The notes under the pieces were generated by a model, which searched no databases, had not been told where the DNA came from, and was given only the letters and a program-made list of their open reading frames with translations. Made by a program: the position numbers and the translations under genes. A stretch of DNA of 64,000 nucleotides from CADEEN01 sp963783785. Lineage in GTDB: Bacteria; Pseudomonadota; Gammaproteobacteria; Burkholderiales; Burkholderiaceae_C. This document shows, one piece after another, positions 46,897 through 56,500 of this stretch; the stretch's first letter is position 1, and the number at the start of each line of letters is the position of its first letter. The DNA is taken from positions 153,375-217,374 of the forward strand of contig CAWAOQ010000015.1 of NCBI GenBank assembly GCA_963783785.1. Reading direction: 5' to 3'.

Positions 46897-47703
46897 ATGC
46901 CCCGCTTCGCCGCCAACCTGTCGATGCTCTACAACGAGCATGCCTTCCTCGACCGCTTCGCCGCTGCCGCGGCCGATGGGTTCACCGCGGTCGAGTTCCT
47001 GTTCCCCTACGCCTTCGCCGCCGGTGACCTGGCCGCCCGCCTGCGCGACCATGGCCTGCAGCAAGTGCTGTTCAACGGCCCGCCGGGCGACTGGGACCAC
47101 GGCGAGCGCGGCATGGCCTGCCTGCCCGGACGCGACGATGAGTTCAAGCGCGGCATCGAACAGGCGCTGACCTACGCGGCCGCGCTGCGCTGCCCGCGCG
47201 TGCATGTGATGGCCGGCCTGGCGCCCGCGGGCAGCGAACGCGAGGCGCTGCGCGCCACCTACGTCGCCAACCTGGCGTGGGCCGCGGCACAGGCCGCACC
47301 GCACGGCGTCGACGTGCTGATCGAGCCGATCAACACGCGCGACATTCCCGGCTTCTTCCTCAACCGGCAGGATCAAGCGCACGAGATCGTCGCCGAGGTC
47401 GGCGCGCCCAACCTGAAGGTGCAGATGGACCTGTACCACTGCCAGATCGTCGAAGGCGATCTGGCCAAGAAGCTCGAGCGCTACCTGCCGGCCGGCAGCG
47501 TCGGCCACCTGCAGATCGCCGGCGTGCCGGAGCGCCACGAACCCGATCTCGGCGAAGTCAACTACCGCTACCTGTTCGACCTGATCGATCGCGTCGGCTT
47601 CGGCGGCTGGATCGGCTGCGAATACCGACCCCGTCTCACCGCCCCTGGCGGCACCTCGGCCGGCCTCGGCTGGTTCCAACCCTACCGGACAAAGAAACCA
47701 TGA
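46897..47703 (+). CDS. otnI: 2-oxo-tetronate isomerase (hydroxypyruvate isomerase family, OtnI)
   Basis: Xylose isomerase-like TIM barrel of the hydroxypyruvate isomerase family, 268 residues: FAANLSMLYNEHAFLDRFAA, GFTAVEFLFPYAF, FNGPPGDWDHGERGMACLPG, LIEPINTRDIPGFFLN (metal Glu), VQMDLYHCQIVEGDL (metal Asp and His), QIAGVPERHEPDLGEVNY and IGCEYRPR (catalytic Glu). OtnI interconverts 2-oxo- and 3-oxo-tetronate, linking LtnD to OtnK. Hydroxypyruvate isomerase (glyoxylate metabolism) is the alternative, but context favours OtnI. The stop overlaps the denD ATG (ATGA). Confidence 0.91.
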   Translation: MPRFAANLSMLYNEHAFLDRFAAAAADGFTAVEFLFPYAFAAGDLAARLRDHGLQQVLFNGPPGDWDHGERGMACLPGRDDEFKRGIEQALTYAAALRCPRVHVMAGLAPAGSEREALRATYVANLAWAAAQAAPHGVDVLIEPINTRDIPGFFLNRQDQAHEIVAEVGAPNLKVQMDLYHCQIVEGDLAKKLERYLPAGSVGHLQIAGVPERHEPDLGEVNYRYLFDLIDRVGFGGWIGCEYRPRLTAPGGTSAGLGWFQPYRTKKP

Positions 47704-48708
47704 AACTCCTGATCACCGGCGGCGCCGGCTTCGTCGGCGCGCGGCTCGCGCGCACGCTGCTCGCCCGCGGCACGCTGGCCGGCCAGCGCGTCGATGCACT
47801 GGTGCTGGCCGACCAGTTCGCGCCGCCGCCCGACCTGCTGGCCGACCCGCGCGTGGCTGCACGCACCGGCGCGCTGCTCGACCAATGCGCCGGCCTCGGC
47901 GCCGAACGCTTCGACGGCGTGTTCCACCTCGCGTCGGCGGTGTCGGGCGAGTGCGAGCTCGACTTCGACCTCGGCATGCGCTCGAACCTCGACAGCACGC
48001 GCGCCTTGCTCGATGCCCTGCGCAAGGCCGGCAATGCGCCGCGCTTCGTGTTCTCGAGCTCGGTCGCGGTGTTCGGCCCCGACCCGGGCCGGCCATTGCC
48101 CGACGTGGTGGCCGACGACACCCTGCCGGCACCACAGACCTCCTACGGCACGCAAAAGCTGATGTGCGAGCAGTTGATCGCCGACTGCACGCGCAAGGGC
48201 TTCATCGACGGCCGCGCCGCGCGCCTGATGACGGTGACGGTGCGGCCCGGCAAGCCCAACGCCGCCGCGTCGTCGTTCTTCAGCGGCATCATCCGCGAGC
48301 CGCTGGCAGGCGTCGAGTCGATCTGCCCGGTCGACGCCAGCGTGTCGCACCCGGTGTCGTCGCCGGCACGCACGGTCGAGGGCCTGATCGCCGTCTACGA
48401 GGCCTCGCGCGACGCGCTCGGCGGCCGCCTCGCGCTCAACCTGCCGGCGTTGAACGTCACGGTGCGCGAGATGCTGGCCGCGCTCGAGGCCGTCGCCGGA
48501 CCGGCGGTGCGCGCGCACGTGCGCTTCGAGCGCGACGAACGCATCGCCGGCATCGTCGCCAACTGGCCCAAGGGTGCCAGCGCGGCGCGTGCCGCGAAGC
48601 TGGGTCTCACGCCCGAAGCCTCGTTCGCCGACATCGTGCGCCAGTACATCGCCGACTGCCGCGCGCGGCCGGACGCCGACGATCACCCTCAAAGGACTTG
48701 CCTCGTGA
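47700..48708 (+). CDS. denD: D-erythronate dehydrogenase (DenD, NAD-dependent epimerase fold), 3' end uncertain
   Basis: Extended SDR of about 335 residues: KLLITGGAGFVGARLARTLL, FHLASAVSGECELDFDLGMR, VFSSSVAVFGPDPGRPLPD, QTSYGTQKLMCEQLIADC (catalytic Tyr and Lys) and VTVRPGKPNAAASSFFSGII. DenD oxidises D-erythronate to 2-oxo-tetronate, entering the same route as L-threonate. The frame as given has no stop before the next SDR and runs into it. In the +1 frame a TGA at 48706-48708 overlaps the SDR GTG (GTGA), like other junctions here, so an indel near 48680 is my preferred explanation; a true in-frame fusion is possible. Confidence 0.88.
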
Positions 48709-49461
48709 ACCAGATCGACCTGAAGAACCGCGTCGCCATCATCACCGGCGGCGCCCAGGGCATCGGCTACGCCACCGCCGAACGCATGCTGGGCTCGGGC
48801 GCCAGCGTGATGCTGTGGGACCAGGACGCGCCGCTGCTGGCCAGCGCCAAGGCGCAGCTTGCCGCGCTCGGCCGCGTCGGCACGGCGCAGGTCGAGCTGA
48901 CCGACGAGGCCGCGGTCACCGCGGCCACGGCGCAGACCGTCGCCGAGTTCGGCCGCATCGACATCCTGGTCAACAACGCCGGCATCACCGGCGGCAACGG
49001 CACGACCTGGGAACTCGCGCCCGACGTCTGGCGGCGCGTGGTCGAGGTCAACCTGATCGCGCCCTACCTGACCTGCCGCGCCGTGGTGCCGCAGATGCTG
49101 AAGCAGGGCTACGGCCGCATCGTCAACGTGGCCTCGGTGGCCGGCAAGGAAGGCAACCCCAACGCCTCGCACTACAGCGCCAGCAAGGCCGGCCTGATCG
49201 CGCTGACCAAGTCGCTCGGCCAAGGAGCTGGCGACGAAGGGCATCCTCGTCAATGCCATCGCACCTGCGGCCGCCAAGACAGCGATGTTCGACGACGATG
49301 AAGCCAGCAGCACATCGACTTCATGCTCGAGCAAGATCCCGATGGGGCGCTTCGTCGAGGTGCAGGAAATCGCTGCCGGCATCTGCTGGCTGGCCAGCGA
49401 AGACTGCTCGTTCACCACCGGCTCGGTGCTCGACATTTCGGGTGGGCGCGCGACCTATTGA
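48705..49461 (+). CDS. SDR family oxidoreductase, several apparent frameshifts
   Basis: About 250 residues: IITGGAQGIGYATAERMLGS, NNAGITGGNGTTWELAP, NVASVAGKEGNPNASHYSAS then KAGLIALTKSLG (Tyr and Lys), and an ending TTGSVLDISGGRATY. GTG 48705 has AAGGA eight bases upstream. An extra C near 49221 shifts the frame (GGCCAAGGAGCTG should read KELATKGILVNAIAPAAA). Three more single extra bases near 49298, 49304 and 49329 together keep the frame but scramble MKQQHIDFML. Related enzymes are 3-oxoacyl reductase-like or sugar-acid dehydrogenases; it is the last gene of the otn operon. Confidence 0.82.
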
Positions 49462-49485
49462 AGCCGCGGCCCCGCTGGCGCTGCC

Positions 49486-49877
49486 TCAGAGCTGGCGCCA
49501 GCGCTCGATCAGTTCACCAAAGGATTGGCGCGATTCGGCGTAGGCCTCGGCGAAGGCCGGCGATGCGCAGCCGCCGTTCTCCCGCACCAGTTGCCGGCCG
49601 GCGTCGGCGGCCAGCCGCCGCGACAGATCGAGCAACTCCGGCGTCGTCACCTCGGGCGGCAAGGCCGGCAAGGCCACGTGCCAGTCGGGGGCGGCCTTGC
49701 CACGCGGGCACAAGGCGTCGAGCGCATTCATCAGGTCGGCGCGGAACATCAGCTCACCCATCATTTCGCCGACGGCCGTCGTCGTCGAGATCGCGCGGGC
49801 GGGGCCGCACCGGCGCTGCCGGCCACGCAGAGCAAGACGAGCGCGGCGGTGCGGCGAAGGGTGGGCGCGAGTCGCAT
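49486..49877 (-). CDS. Small exported protein, unknown function, one apparent frameshift
   Basis: About 130 residues. Starts MRLAPTLRRTAALVLLCVAG with a cleavable signal peptide ending near SAGAAP, then, after one missing base near 49800 (GGCCCCGCCC, expected GGCCCCGGCCC), continues ARAISTTTAVGEMMGELMFR and ends SRQSFGELIERWRQL. The mature part has Cys at CPRGKAAPDW and GGCASPAF, perhaps a disulphide. No family recognised. It converges on the otn operon and is divergent from the saccharopine dehydrogenase-like gene. Confidence 0.65.
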
Positions 49878-49990
49878 GGGCGTGAACCGGGTACGCCACC
49901 AGTGTAGAAGCCGGAGCGCAGGCTTGGCCGACGCCCCATGTTTCCGGGGGCAGCCCGCGCCGGGCCACGCACGGCGCAGAATTCGCGCCC

Positions 49991-51208
49991 ATGCGGCGCA
50001 GCCTTCGACGTCATCCTCTACGGCGCGACCGGCTTCGTCGGCCGCCAGACCGCGCATTACTTTGCCGAGCATGCGCCGGGCGTGCGCTGGGCCATCGCCG
50101 GGCGCTCGGCGCCCCGGCTCGAAGCGTTGCGTGCGGACCTGGGCGCGGCGTCGCCGGCAGTCATCGTCGCCGAGGCCGGCGACGCCGCTGCGCTCGATGC
50201 GCTGGCGGCACAGGCCCGCGTCGTGCTCAGCACCGCGGGGCCGTTTGCGCGCCATGGCAGCGAACTGGTCGCCGCCTGCGTGCGCCAGGCCACGCACTAC
50301 GTCGACATCACCGGCGAGACGCCGTGGGTGCGCCGGATGATCGACCGCCACCACGGCGCGGCGGCCGCGAACGGCACCCGCATCGTGCCCGGCTGCGGCT
50401 TCGATTCGGTGCCGTCGGACCTCGGCGCCTGGCTGGTGGCGCGTGCGCTGCAGCAACGGCACGGCGAGCGCTGCGTCCGCGTCAAGGCCTGTTTCTCGAT
50501 CCGCGGCGGGCTCAACGGCGGCACCGTGGCGTCCCTGATCAACGCCCTCGACCAGGGCGATGCCGCGTTGCTCGACGACCCGTTCCTGCTCAACCCGCCA
50601 GGGCACCGCACCCGCCGACGCCGCGGCTCACCGCGACCCGGCGGGTGCCTTGCGCGACGCCGACTTCGACGGCTGGCTGGCCCCGTTCGTGATGGGACCG
50701 ATCAACACCCGCGTGGTGCGCCGCAGCGCTGCGCTGGCGGCCGACGACGGCCCTTATGCGCCCGACTTTCGCTACCAGGAATACCTGCGCATCGGCCGTG
50801 GCCCTGCCGGTGCAGTGGCGGCCACCGCGTTGAGCGTCGGCATGGCGGCCGGCCGTGCCGCGCTGGCGCTCGCGCCGCTGCGCCGCGCGGCCGAGCGGCT
50901 GGCGCCGGCGCCGGGCGAAGGCCCGACGCGAGCGAGCGATGGACAACGGCTCGTTTCGCTGCGAACTGGTCGGCACCGGCGAGCGCGGCACGGTGCTGCG
51001 CGGTCGCATCGCCGGCCGCGGCGACCCGGGCAATCGGGCGACGACGGTCTTCGTCTGCGAGTCGGCGTTGGCGCTGGCGCAGGACGCCGAGCGACTGCCC
51101 GGCGGGCCGAACCGGGGCGGCGTGCTGACACCGGCCACCGCGCTCGGCGGCGCGCTGGCCGCGCGCCTGCTCGCCGCCGGCCTGACGCTGGTGCCGTTCG
51201 ACGCCTGA
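49991..51208 (+). CDS. Saccharopine dehydrogenase-like (trans-acting enoyl reductase type) protein, three apparent frameshifts
   Basis: About 404 residues once three single extra bases are removed (near 50002, 50602 and 50935), which together keep the start and stop in one frame. The N-terminal Rossmann domain reads FDVILYGATGFVGRQTAHYF, then LSTAGPFARHGSELVAACVR, THYVDITGETPWVRRMIDRH and PGCGFDSVPSDLGAWL; a C-terminal block has NRATTVFVCESALALAQD and GGVLTPATALGGALAARLLA. This is the saccharopine dehydrogenase NADP-binding family, whose bacterial members include trans-acting enoyl reductases; substrate unknown. ATG 49991 followed by RRS-FDVILYG is the natural start. Confidence 0.8.
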
Positions 51209-51225
51209 GCCCTTCGAGCCTCGGC

Positions 51226-52130
51226 TCAGCGCTCGGTCACGCCGAGCTTGTCGAGCAATCCGTTCAGCTCGTCGAGCGAGCCGAACGCAATCGCGATCTC
51301 GCCCTGCTCGCCGCGCTTGGTCTTGCGTTGCACGCGGATCTCGACGGCCGCCGTCAGCTGATCGGCCAGTGCCTCTTCCAGGCGCACGATGTCGCGCGGC
51401 TTCTCGTGCTTCACGCGCAGCAGCGGCGTCTGGCGGCCGCCGTTGCCGGCCGCCTTGCGGGCCACGAGCTTCTCGGTCTCGCGCACCGAGAGCTTCTTCG
51501 CCGCAACCTCGTTGGCGGCCAGGATCTGCTCGGCGCCGTCGAGCGCCAGCAGCGCCCGCGCATGGCCCATCTCGAGGTCGCCGGCCATCAGCATCTGCTG
51601 CACCGGTGCGGCCAGGTTGAGCAGCCGCAGCAGGTTGCTGGCCGCGCTGCGCGAGCGGCCGATGGCCTGCGCCGCCTGTTCATGCGTGAGATTGAATTCA
51701 TCGATCAGCCGCTTCAGGCCCTGCGCTTCCTCGAGCGGGTTCAGATCCTCGCGCTGCATGTTCTCGATCAGCGCCATCACCGCGGCCGCCTCGTCGGGCA
51801 CGTCCTTCACCAGCACCGGCACCTCGGCCAGACCGGCGAGGCTGGCGGCACGCACGCGGCGCTCGCCCGCGATGACTTCGTAGCGGTCGCGCCGACCGGC
51901 CGCACCAGCACCGGCTGCATCACGCCCTGGCTCTTGATGCTCTCGGCCAGCTCGTAGAGCGAGCCTTCGTCCATGCGCGTGCGCGGCTGGTACTTGCCGG
52001 GTTGCAGCTGGGTGAGCTTGAGCGTGCTGGGCGCGGCGCCGCCGGGTGCAGCGGGCGGCGCGTCGCTGACCTTGGGGCCGAGCAGCGCTTCGAGGCCCAT
52101 GCCCAGGCCCTTGGGTTTCTTGGTGACCAT
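51226..52130 (-). CDS. parB: Chromosome partitioning protein ParB, one apparent frameshift
   Basis: About 301 residues. N-terminus MVTKKPKGLGMGLEALLG is the typical ParA-activating start. Then QLQPGKYQPRTRMDEGSLYE, the CTPase/GERR box (YEVIAGERRVRAASLAG), ENMQREDLNPLEEAQGLKRL, and the helix-turn-helix LTHEQAAQAIGRSRSAASNL. ParB binds parS and spreads to organise the origin region. Near 51888-51893 the coding strand lacks one base (GTCGGCGCGACCGC), breaking VLVRPVG from RDRYEVIAGERR. Because parB is usually essential or nearly so, this is almost surely a sequence error. parA is 2.9 kb away at 55003. Confidence 0.92.
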
Positions 52131-52175
52131 GGGGCGCGATTGTCGGTGATCGGCCGCAATGGCGGCGGCCGGCCC

Positions 52176-52753
52176 TCAGCGTGGGCCCCGCGTTCGGCGC
52201 CGCCGAAGTCGCCCCGGCGGCGCGCAATTGCCCGAGCAGGGCGTGGCCGGCGGGCCAGTCGCCCAGCCCCGATTCGCCATTGATGTGGCCTGCGGCGCCG
52301 ATGCTGACCTGACGCGCTCCCCAGTCGCGCGCCATCTGCGCGGCGCGGTCGGGGCGGCAGTAGGGGTCGTCGTCGCTGGTGACGGCGATCGCCGCGAACG
52401 GCAGCGCAGCCGCGCACGATCGGCCGCCACGAATGCAGGTTGGGCGGCATGTCGTCGCGCTCGGCATCGGGCGGCGCCACCAGCAGCGCGCCGCACACGC
52501 GCCGCGTCTGGCGCGAGTGGGCGGCCCACGCCGCCACCAGCTGGCAGCCCAGGCTGTGCGCCACCAGCAGTGCCGGGGCATCGCTGGCCAGCAGCACGTC
52601 TTCGAGCCGGGCCATCCAGTCGCCGCGCCGCGGCCACAGCCAGTCGTCCTGGACCACGCGCTCGTAGCCGTGCAGTCGCTCCCAGCGGCTCTGCCAGTGG
52701 CCCGCGTCGGAGTCGAGCCAGCCCGGCAGCAACAGGACACGGAGTTCGGTCAC
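52176..52753 (-). CDS. RBBP9/YdeN-family alpha/beta hydrolase, apparent frameshifts
   Basis: About 190 residues. LRVLLLPGWLDSDAGHWQSR then QDDWLWPRRGDWMARLED, the nucleophile motif LLVAHSLGCQLVAAWA, and, in the second frame, AVTSDDDPYCRPDRAAQMAR (Asp) and GAAGHINGESGLGDWPAG (His). Frame changes near 52408-52414 (one base too many); the 3' end also needs a shift to reach the TGA at 52176, so the end is approximate. The GTG start at 52753 is my choice. Serine hydrolases of this family often lie between parB and parA in Burkholderiales, from memory; substrate unknown. Confidence 0.78.
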
Positions 52754-52802
52754 GGGGGTTGCCTTATCCTTGCGCACACAGTCGCCGCCATTTTGACGCC
52801 CC

Positions 52803-53774
52803 ATGAAAAAGCACCTCGTGTTCGTCGACGGCCAGGAAGGCACCACCGGACTGCGCATCCACGAGTACCTGGCCGCGCGCAGCGACATCGAGGTGCTGAA
52901 GATCGACGCCGACAAGCGCAAGGACCGCGCCGAGCGCGCGCGCCTGCTCAACGCCGCCGACGTGGCCTTCCTGTGCCTGCCCGATGCCGCGGCCCGCGAA
53001 GCGGTGGCGCTGGTCGACAACCCGAACACCTGCGTCATCGATGCCAGCACCGCGCACCGCGTGGCGCCGGGCTGGACCTTCGGCATCCCCGAACTCGCGC
53101 CGGGCCAGCGCGAGGCGCTGCGCGCGGCCAAGCGCATCGCCAACCCGGGTTGCCACTCGACCGCCTTCATCGCGCTGCTGCGGCCGCTGGTCGATGCCGG
53201 CCTGGTGGCTCGCGACTTGCCGGTCACGGCGACGTCCATCACCGGCTATTCGGGCGGCGGCAGGAAGATGATCGAGGAGTACAGGGCGTCGGCCGCCGCC
53301 TTCGCGTCGGGTGCCGGCGGCAACGCGCAGCTCGAAGCACCGCGCCCCTACGGGCTGAAGCTCAGCCACAAGCATGTGCCGGAAATGATGGCCTACAGCG
53401 GCCTGACGGTGAAGCCGGTGTTCATGCCGATCGTCGGCAACTTCTACAAGGGCCTGGCGGTCAGCGTGCCGCTGCACTTGTCGCAACTGAAACCCGGCAC
53501 CGACGGCGCGACCATGGTGGACGCTTTCGAGCGGCATTACGAGGGCGAGCGTTTCATCCGCGTGATGCCGCTGTCGGACCCGGCCATCGCCGAGCCGAAC
53601 TTCTTCGACGTGCAGGGCGCCAACGACACCAACCGGATCGACATCTTCGTCTTCGCCGACGACCGCCAGGCGATCCTGATCGCCCGCGAGGACAACCTCG
53701 GCAAGGGCGCCAGCGGCGCCGCGGTGCAATGCATGAACCTGCACCTCGGTTGCGACGAGGCGCTGGGGCTGTAG
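52803..53774 (+). CDS. argC: N-acetyl-gamma-glutamyl-phosphate reductase, type 2 (ArgC)
   Basis: 323 residues, the shorter type 2 ArgC. It reduces N-acetylglutamyl phosphate to the semialdehyde in arginine synthesis with NADPH. Motifs: VFVDGQEGTTGLRIHEYL, ADVAFLCLPDAAAREAV, DASTAHRV, FGIPELAPGQREAL, the catalytic Cys in IANPGCHSTAFIALLRPL, SITGYSGGGRKMIEEY and PYGLKLSHKHVPEM. Gene complete, followed by a RidA gene 14 bases on. Type 1 argC usually sits elsewhere in these bacteria, so this may be a second copy or the only one. Confidence 0.93.
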   Translation: MKKHLVFVDGQEGTTGLRIHEYLAARSDIEVLKIDADKRKDRAERARLLNAADVAFLCLPDAAAREAVALVDNPNTCVIDASTAHRVAPGWTFGIPELAPGQREALRAAKRIANPGCHSTAFIALLRPLVDAGLVARDLPVTATSITGYSGGGRKMIEEYRASAAAFASGAGGNAQLEAPRPYGLKLSHKHVPEMMAYSGLTVKPVFMPIVGNFYKGLAVSVPLHLSQLKPGTDGATMVDAFERHYEGERFIRVMPLSDPAIAEPNFFDVQGANDTNRIDIFVFADDRQAILIAREDNLGKGASGAAVQCMNLHLGCDEALGL

Positions 53775-53788
53775 CGAACGGCATCGCG

Positions 53789-54187
53789 ATGTTGCCGATC
53801 TTCCACATGGTCCCGGGCGCGCCCGATCCGGTCGCGCCGTTCAGCCATGCCGTCGAGGCCGACGGCTGGGTCTTCGTCACCGGGCAGATGCCGTTTGCAG
53901 GCACCTCGATCGACGCGCCCTACCCCGAGGGCATCGAGGCCCAGACGCACCAGGTGATGAAGAACCTGCAGACCGTGCTCGCCGGCTGCGGCCTCGGCCT
54001 GGCCGATGTGCTGTCGGCACGCATCTACCTGACGCACTTCGACGCGGACTACGCGGCGATGAACGCGGTCTACGCGAGCTACTTCCCCGCCGGCCGGCGG
54101 CCGGCGCGCACCTGCATCGGCGTGACCGGCCTGGCCAAGGGGGCACGGGTGGAGATCGACATGGTGGCGCGGCGCCCGGCGCCGTGA
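53789..54187 (+). CDS. RidA family protein (YjgF/YER057c/UK114)
   Basis: 132 residues. MLPIFHMVPGAPDPVAPFSH, then ADGWVFVTGQMPF, QTHQVMKNLQTVLAGCGLGL, SARIYLTHFDADYAAMNAVY and RPARTCIGVTGLAKGARVEI. The last block carries the Arg of the family active site (usually RPAR-CV). RidA deaminates reactive 2-aminoacrylate-type enamines. Co-transcribed with argC, from which it is separated by 14 bases, so a role in amino-acid metabolism is likely. Confidence 0.9.
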   Translation: MLPIFHMVPGAPDPVAPFSHAVEADGWVFVTGQMPFAGTSIDAPYPEGIEAQTHQVMKNLQTVLAGCGLGLADVLSARIYLTHFDADYAAMNAVYASYFPAGRRPARTCIGVTGLAKGARVEIDMVARRPAP

Positions 54188-54208
54188 CGGCGCGAGCGCC
54201 GGATGGCG

Positions 54209-54988
54209 TCAGCCAGGCGGCGTCGGCACACGGTAGTGGTACGCATAGCCATCGGCGAAGCCCAGGCGCCGGTAGACGCTGCGCGCAGCGTGGTTGTCGG
54301 CCTCGACCTGCAGGTACGCGGAGCGCGCCCCTTCGTCGCGAGCGCGCGTCAGCAGGCGTGTGCACAAGCGCCGGGCCAGGCCCTGCCCACGCGCGTCTTC
54401 GGCGGTGAACACGTCGTACACGCCGACCAGGTCGGCCTCGCGCGCAACCTGGCCGCAGGCGACCAGCGCACCGTCGGCCTCGCGGCGGATGGCCAGCGCC
54501 TGGAACGGCACCGGCGAGAGCTCGAGCCGCTGCGCATGGGCCTGCCGCTGCGACAGCGGCGAGCCGCGCAACTGGCCGATGGCCTGCGCGAACGCGCTGT
54601 GGCCCATCGCCTGCCAGAGCAGGCCGGCCGGCAGCGGCTCATCGGCCATCGCCGTGAGCGCCGGACAAACCATCACGCGCGTGTCATCGACGCGCGGCCA
54701 GCCGCGGGCCGCGAGCCGTGCATCGAGGTCCTGCGGTTCGCTGAAGGGCGTGATGCGCACGACCATCGGCAGCTGCGCTTCGGCGAACACCGCGCCGGCG
54801 CGGGCGAGTTTCTCGTCGAGCGACAGGCGGCCGGGGGCAATGGCATTGACGCAGCGCGCCCGCTTGGCCTTGCCAGGCGAGAAACGCACGAGCCAGCCGT
54901 CGAACCAGCGCTGCTGCGGCGGCGCACTGGCATTCAGGCCGGCATCCTCGACGTGGGCCAGCAGCAGCCGGTCGAACAGCGGCGACAC
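54209..54988 (-). CDS. GNAT family N-acetyltransferase
   Basis: 259 residues. The C-terminal GNAT core has YDVFTAEDARGQGLARRLCT (acetyl-CoA pyrophosphate loop R/Q-G-x-G), SAYLQVEADNHAARSVYRRL and GFADGYAYHYRVP. The N-terminal half (RWFDGWLVRFSPGKAKRARC) is of the group often fused upstream of GNAT in Burkholderiales parA neighbourhoods. The GTG at 54988 has GGGGGAG six bases upstream and follows the parA stop by 14 bases. Substrate unknown. Gene complete. Confidence 0.86.
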   Translation of the reverse strand: MSPLFDRLLLAHVEDAGLNASAPPQQRWFDGWLVRFSPGKAKRARCVNAIAPGRLSLDEKLARAGAVFAEAQLPMVVRITPFSEPQDLDARLAARGWPRVDDTRVMVCPALTAMADEPLPAGLLWQAMGHSAFAQAIGQLRGSPLSQRQAHAQRLELSPVPFQALAIRREADGALVACGQVAREADLVGVYDVFTAEDARGQGLARRLCTRLLTRARDEGARSAYLQVEADNHAARSVYRRLGFADGYAYHYRVPTPPG

Positions 54989-55002
54989 CGCCGCTCCCCC
55001 GC

Positions 55003-55791
55003 TCACACCAGTGCCTTGACCCGCTCGACCATCTCGCGAGCGAACTCGATGTAGGCCAACGCACCCTTGGACGACGGGTCGAACACCACGCCGGCCTGGC
55101 CATAGCTCGGCGCTTCGGCCAGGCGCACGTTGCGCGGGATCACGGCGCGGAACACCTTGTCGCCGAAGTGGTCCAGCAGTTGCGCGCTGACCTGCTGCTG
55201 CAAGGTGATGCGCGGGTCGTACATCACGCGCAGCAGGCCGATGACCTGCAGCGCCGGGTTCAGGTTGGCGTGCACCTGCTTGATGGTGTTGACCAGGTCG
55301 CTCAAGCCTTCGAGCGCGAAGTACTCGCACTGCATCGGCACGATCACGCCGTGCGCGCTGCACAGCCCGTTGAGCGTCAGCAGCGACAGCGACGGCGGGC
55401 AGTCGATCAGCACGAAGTCGTATTCGGCCGCAGCCACGGCCAGCGCATCGCGCAGGCGCTCGTTGCGCCGCTCCAGCGCCACCAGCTCGACCTCGGCGCC
55501 GGCCAGTTCACGGTTGGCGCCGAGCACGTCGTAGCCACCCTTGGCGCTGGGCTGGCGCGCTTCGGCGAGGCTGGCCGACTCGAGCAGCACGTCGTAGACC
55601 GATAGCTCGAGCTTGCGCTTGTCGATGCCCGAGCCCATCGTCGCATTGCCTTGCGGGTCGAGGTCGACGACCAGCACGCGCTGGCCGACGCGGGCCAGCC
55701 CGGCGGCGAGGTTGACGGTGGTGGTGGTCTTGCCGACCCCGCCCTTCTGGTTGGCGATGCAGAAGATGCGCGCCGCGTTCGGGAATGCCAT
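55003..55791 (-). CDS. parA: Chromosome partitioning ATPase ParA
   Basis: 262 residues of the Soj/ParA family. Deviant Walker A is ANQKGGVGKTTTTVNLAAGL, Walker A' region DLDPQGNATMGSGID, Walker B-like VLIDCPPSLSLLTLN, and VIPRNVRLAEAPSYGQAGVV. Works with ParB and parS to segregate the origin. ParA and ParB genes are normally close together; here a GNAT gene, ridA, argC and a hydrolase separate them. The start ATG 55791 lies four bases after the LysE stop. Gene complete. Confidence 0.94.
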   Translation of the reverse strand: MAFPNAARIFCIANQKGGVGKTTTTVNLAAGLARVGQRVLVVDLDPQGNATMGSGIDKRKLELSVYDVLLESASLAEARQPSAKGGYDVLGANRELAGAEVELVALERRNERLRDALAVAAAEYDFVLIDCPPSLSLLTLNGLCSAHGVIVPMQCEYFALEGLSDLVNTIKQVHANLNPALQVIGLLRVMYDPRITLQQQVSAQLLDHFGDKVFRAVIPRNVRLAEAPSYGQAGVVFDPSSKGALAYIEFAREMVERVKALV

Positions 55792-55795
55792 GGCG

Positions 55796-56410
55796 TCAGT
55801 CTCGCACGAGACGGATGCCGAAGCCGACCAGGAACACCCCGGCGATGCGCTCGAGCCAGCGCGCAGCCGAGCGGTGCGCACGCACCTTGGCGGCCACCGC
55901 TTCGGCGAAGGCGCACAGCGTCAGGCAATACACCGCGGTGATGACGGCGATGGTGACGGCCATCGCCGCGAACGTGGCCAGGCCGCGGTGCGTGGCAGGG
56001 TCGATGAAGAGCGGGAAGAAGGCCATGTAGAAGACGATCGCCTTCGGGTTGAGCAGCGTGATGAAGAACGCCTGGCGCGCGTAATGGTGCGGCTCGATGC
56101 GGACCGGCGAGGCACTGCCGCTGCCGCGCGAGAACAGCAGCTTCAGGCCGATCCACGCCAGGTACGCGGCGCCGGCGTACTGCACCGCGTTGAAGACCAT
56201 CGGATTGGCGGCCAGCAAGGCCGCGACGCCGGCCACCGCCAGCCACAGCAGCACCTGGTCGCCGACGATCACGCCCAGCGTTGCTGCGGCGCCGCCTCTG
56301 AAGCCACCCTTGGCGGTGGAGGTGAGCAGCGCGAAGGTGCCGGGGCCGGGCAAGGCGAGAAAGACCAGGATCGCGGCGCAGAATGCGGTGAAGTCGGTGA
56401 TGCCGAACAT
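55796..56410 (-). CDS. LysE/RhtB family amino-acid exporter
   Basis: 204 residues, five to six membrane helices. FTAFCAAILVFLALPGPGTF is the LysE-family first helix with its conserved PGP; then GDQVLLWLAVAGVAALLAAN, QYAGAAYLAWIGLKLLFSRG and FITLLNPKAIVFYMAFFPLF (conserved NPKA). Exports amino acids or homoserine-lactone-like compounds; exact substrate unknown. I use ATG 56410 rather than the upstream 56491. It precedes parA by four bases, an arrangement common in Burkholderiales. Confidence 0.9.
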   Translation of the reverse strand: MFGITDFTAFCAAILVFLALPGPGTFALLTSTAKGGFRGGAAATLGVIVGDQVLLWLAVAGVAALLAANPMVFNAVQYAGAAYLAWIGLKLLFSRGSGSASPVRIEPHHYARQAFFITLLNPKAIVFYMAFFPLFIDPATHRGLATFAAMAVTIAVITAVYCLTLCAFAEAVAAKVRAHRSAARWLERIAGVFLVGFGIRLVRD

Positions 56411-56500
56411 GGTGGGCAGAGCGTGTGAGGCGGGGCCGAGATTACAGGATCGGCGCCGGCGCATGGCCCGTGCGCCGCCGCTGAACGACAATCGCGCCCC

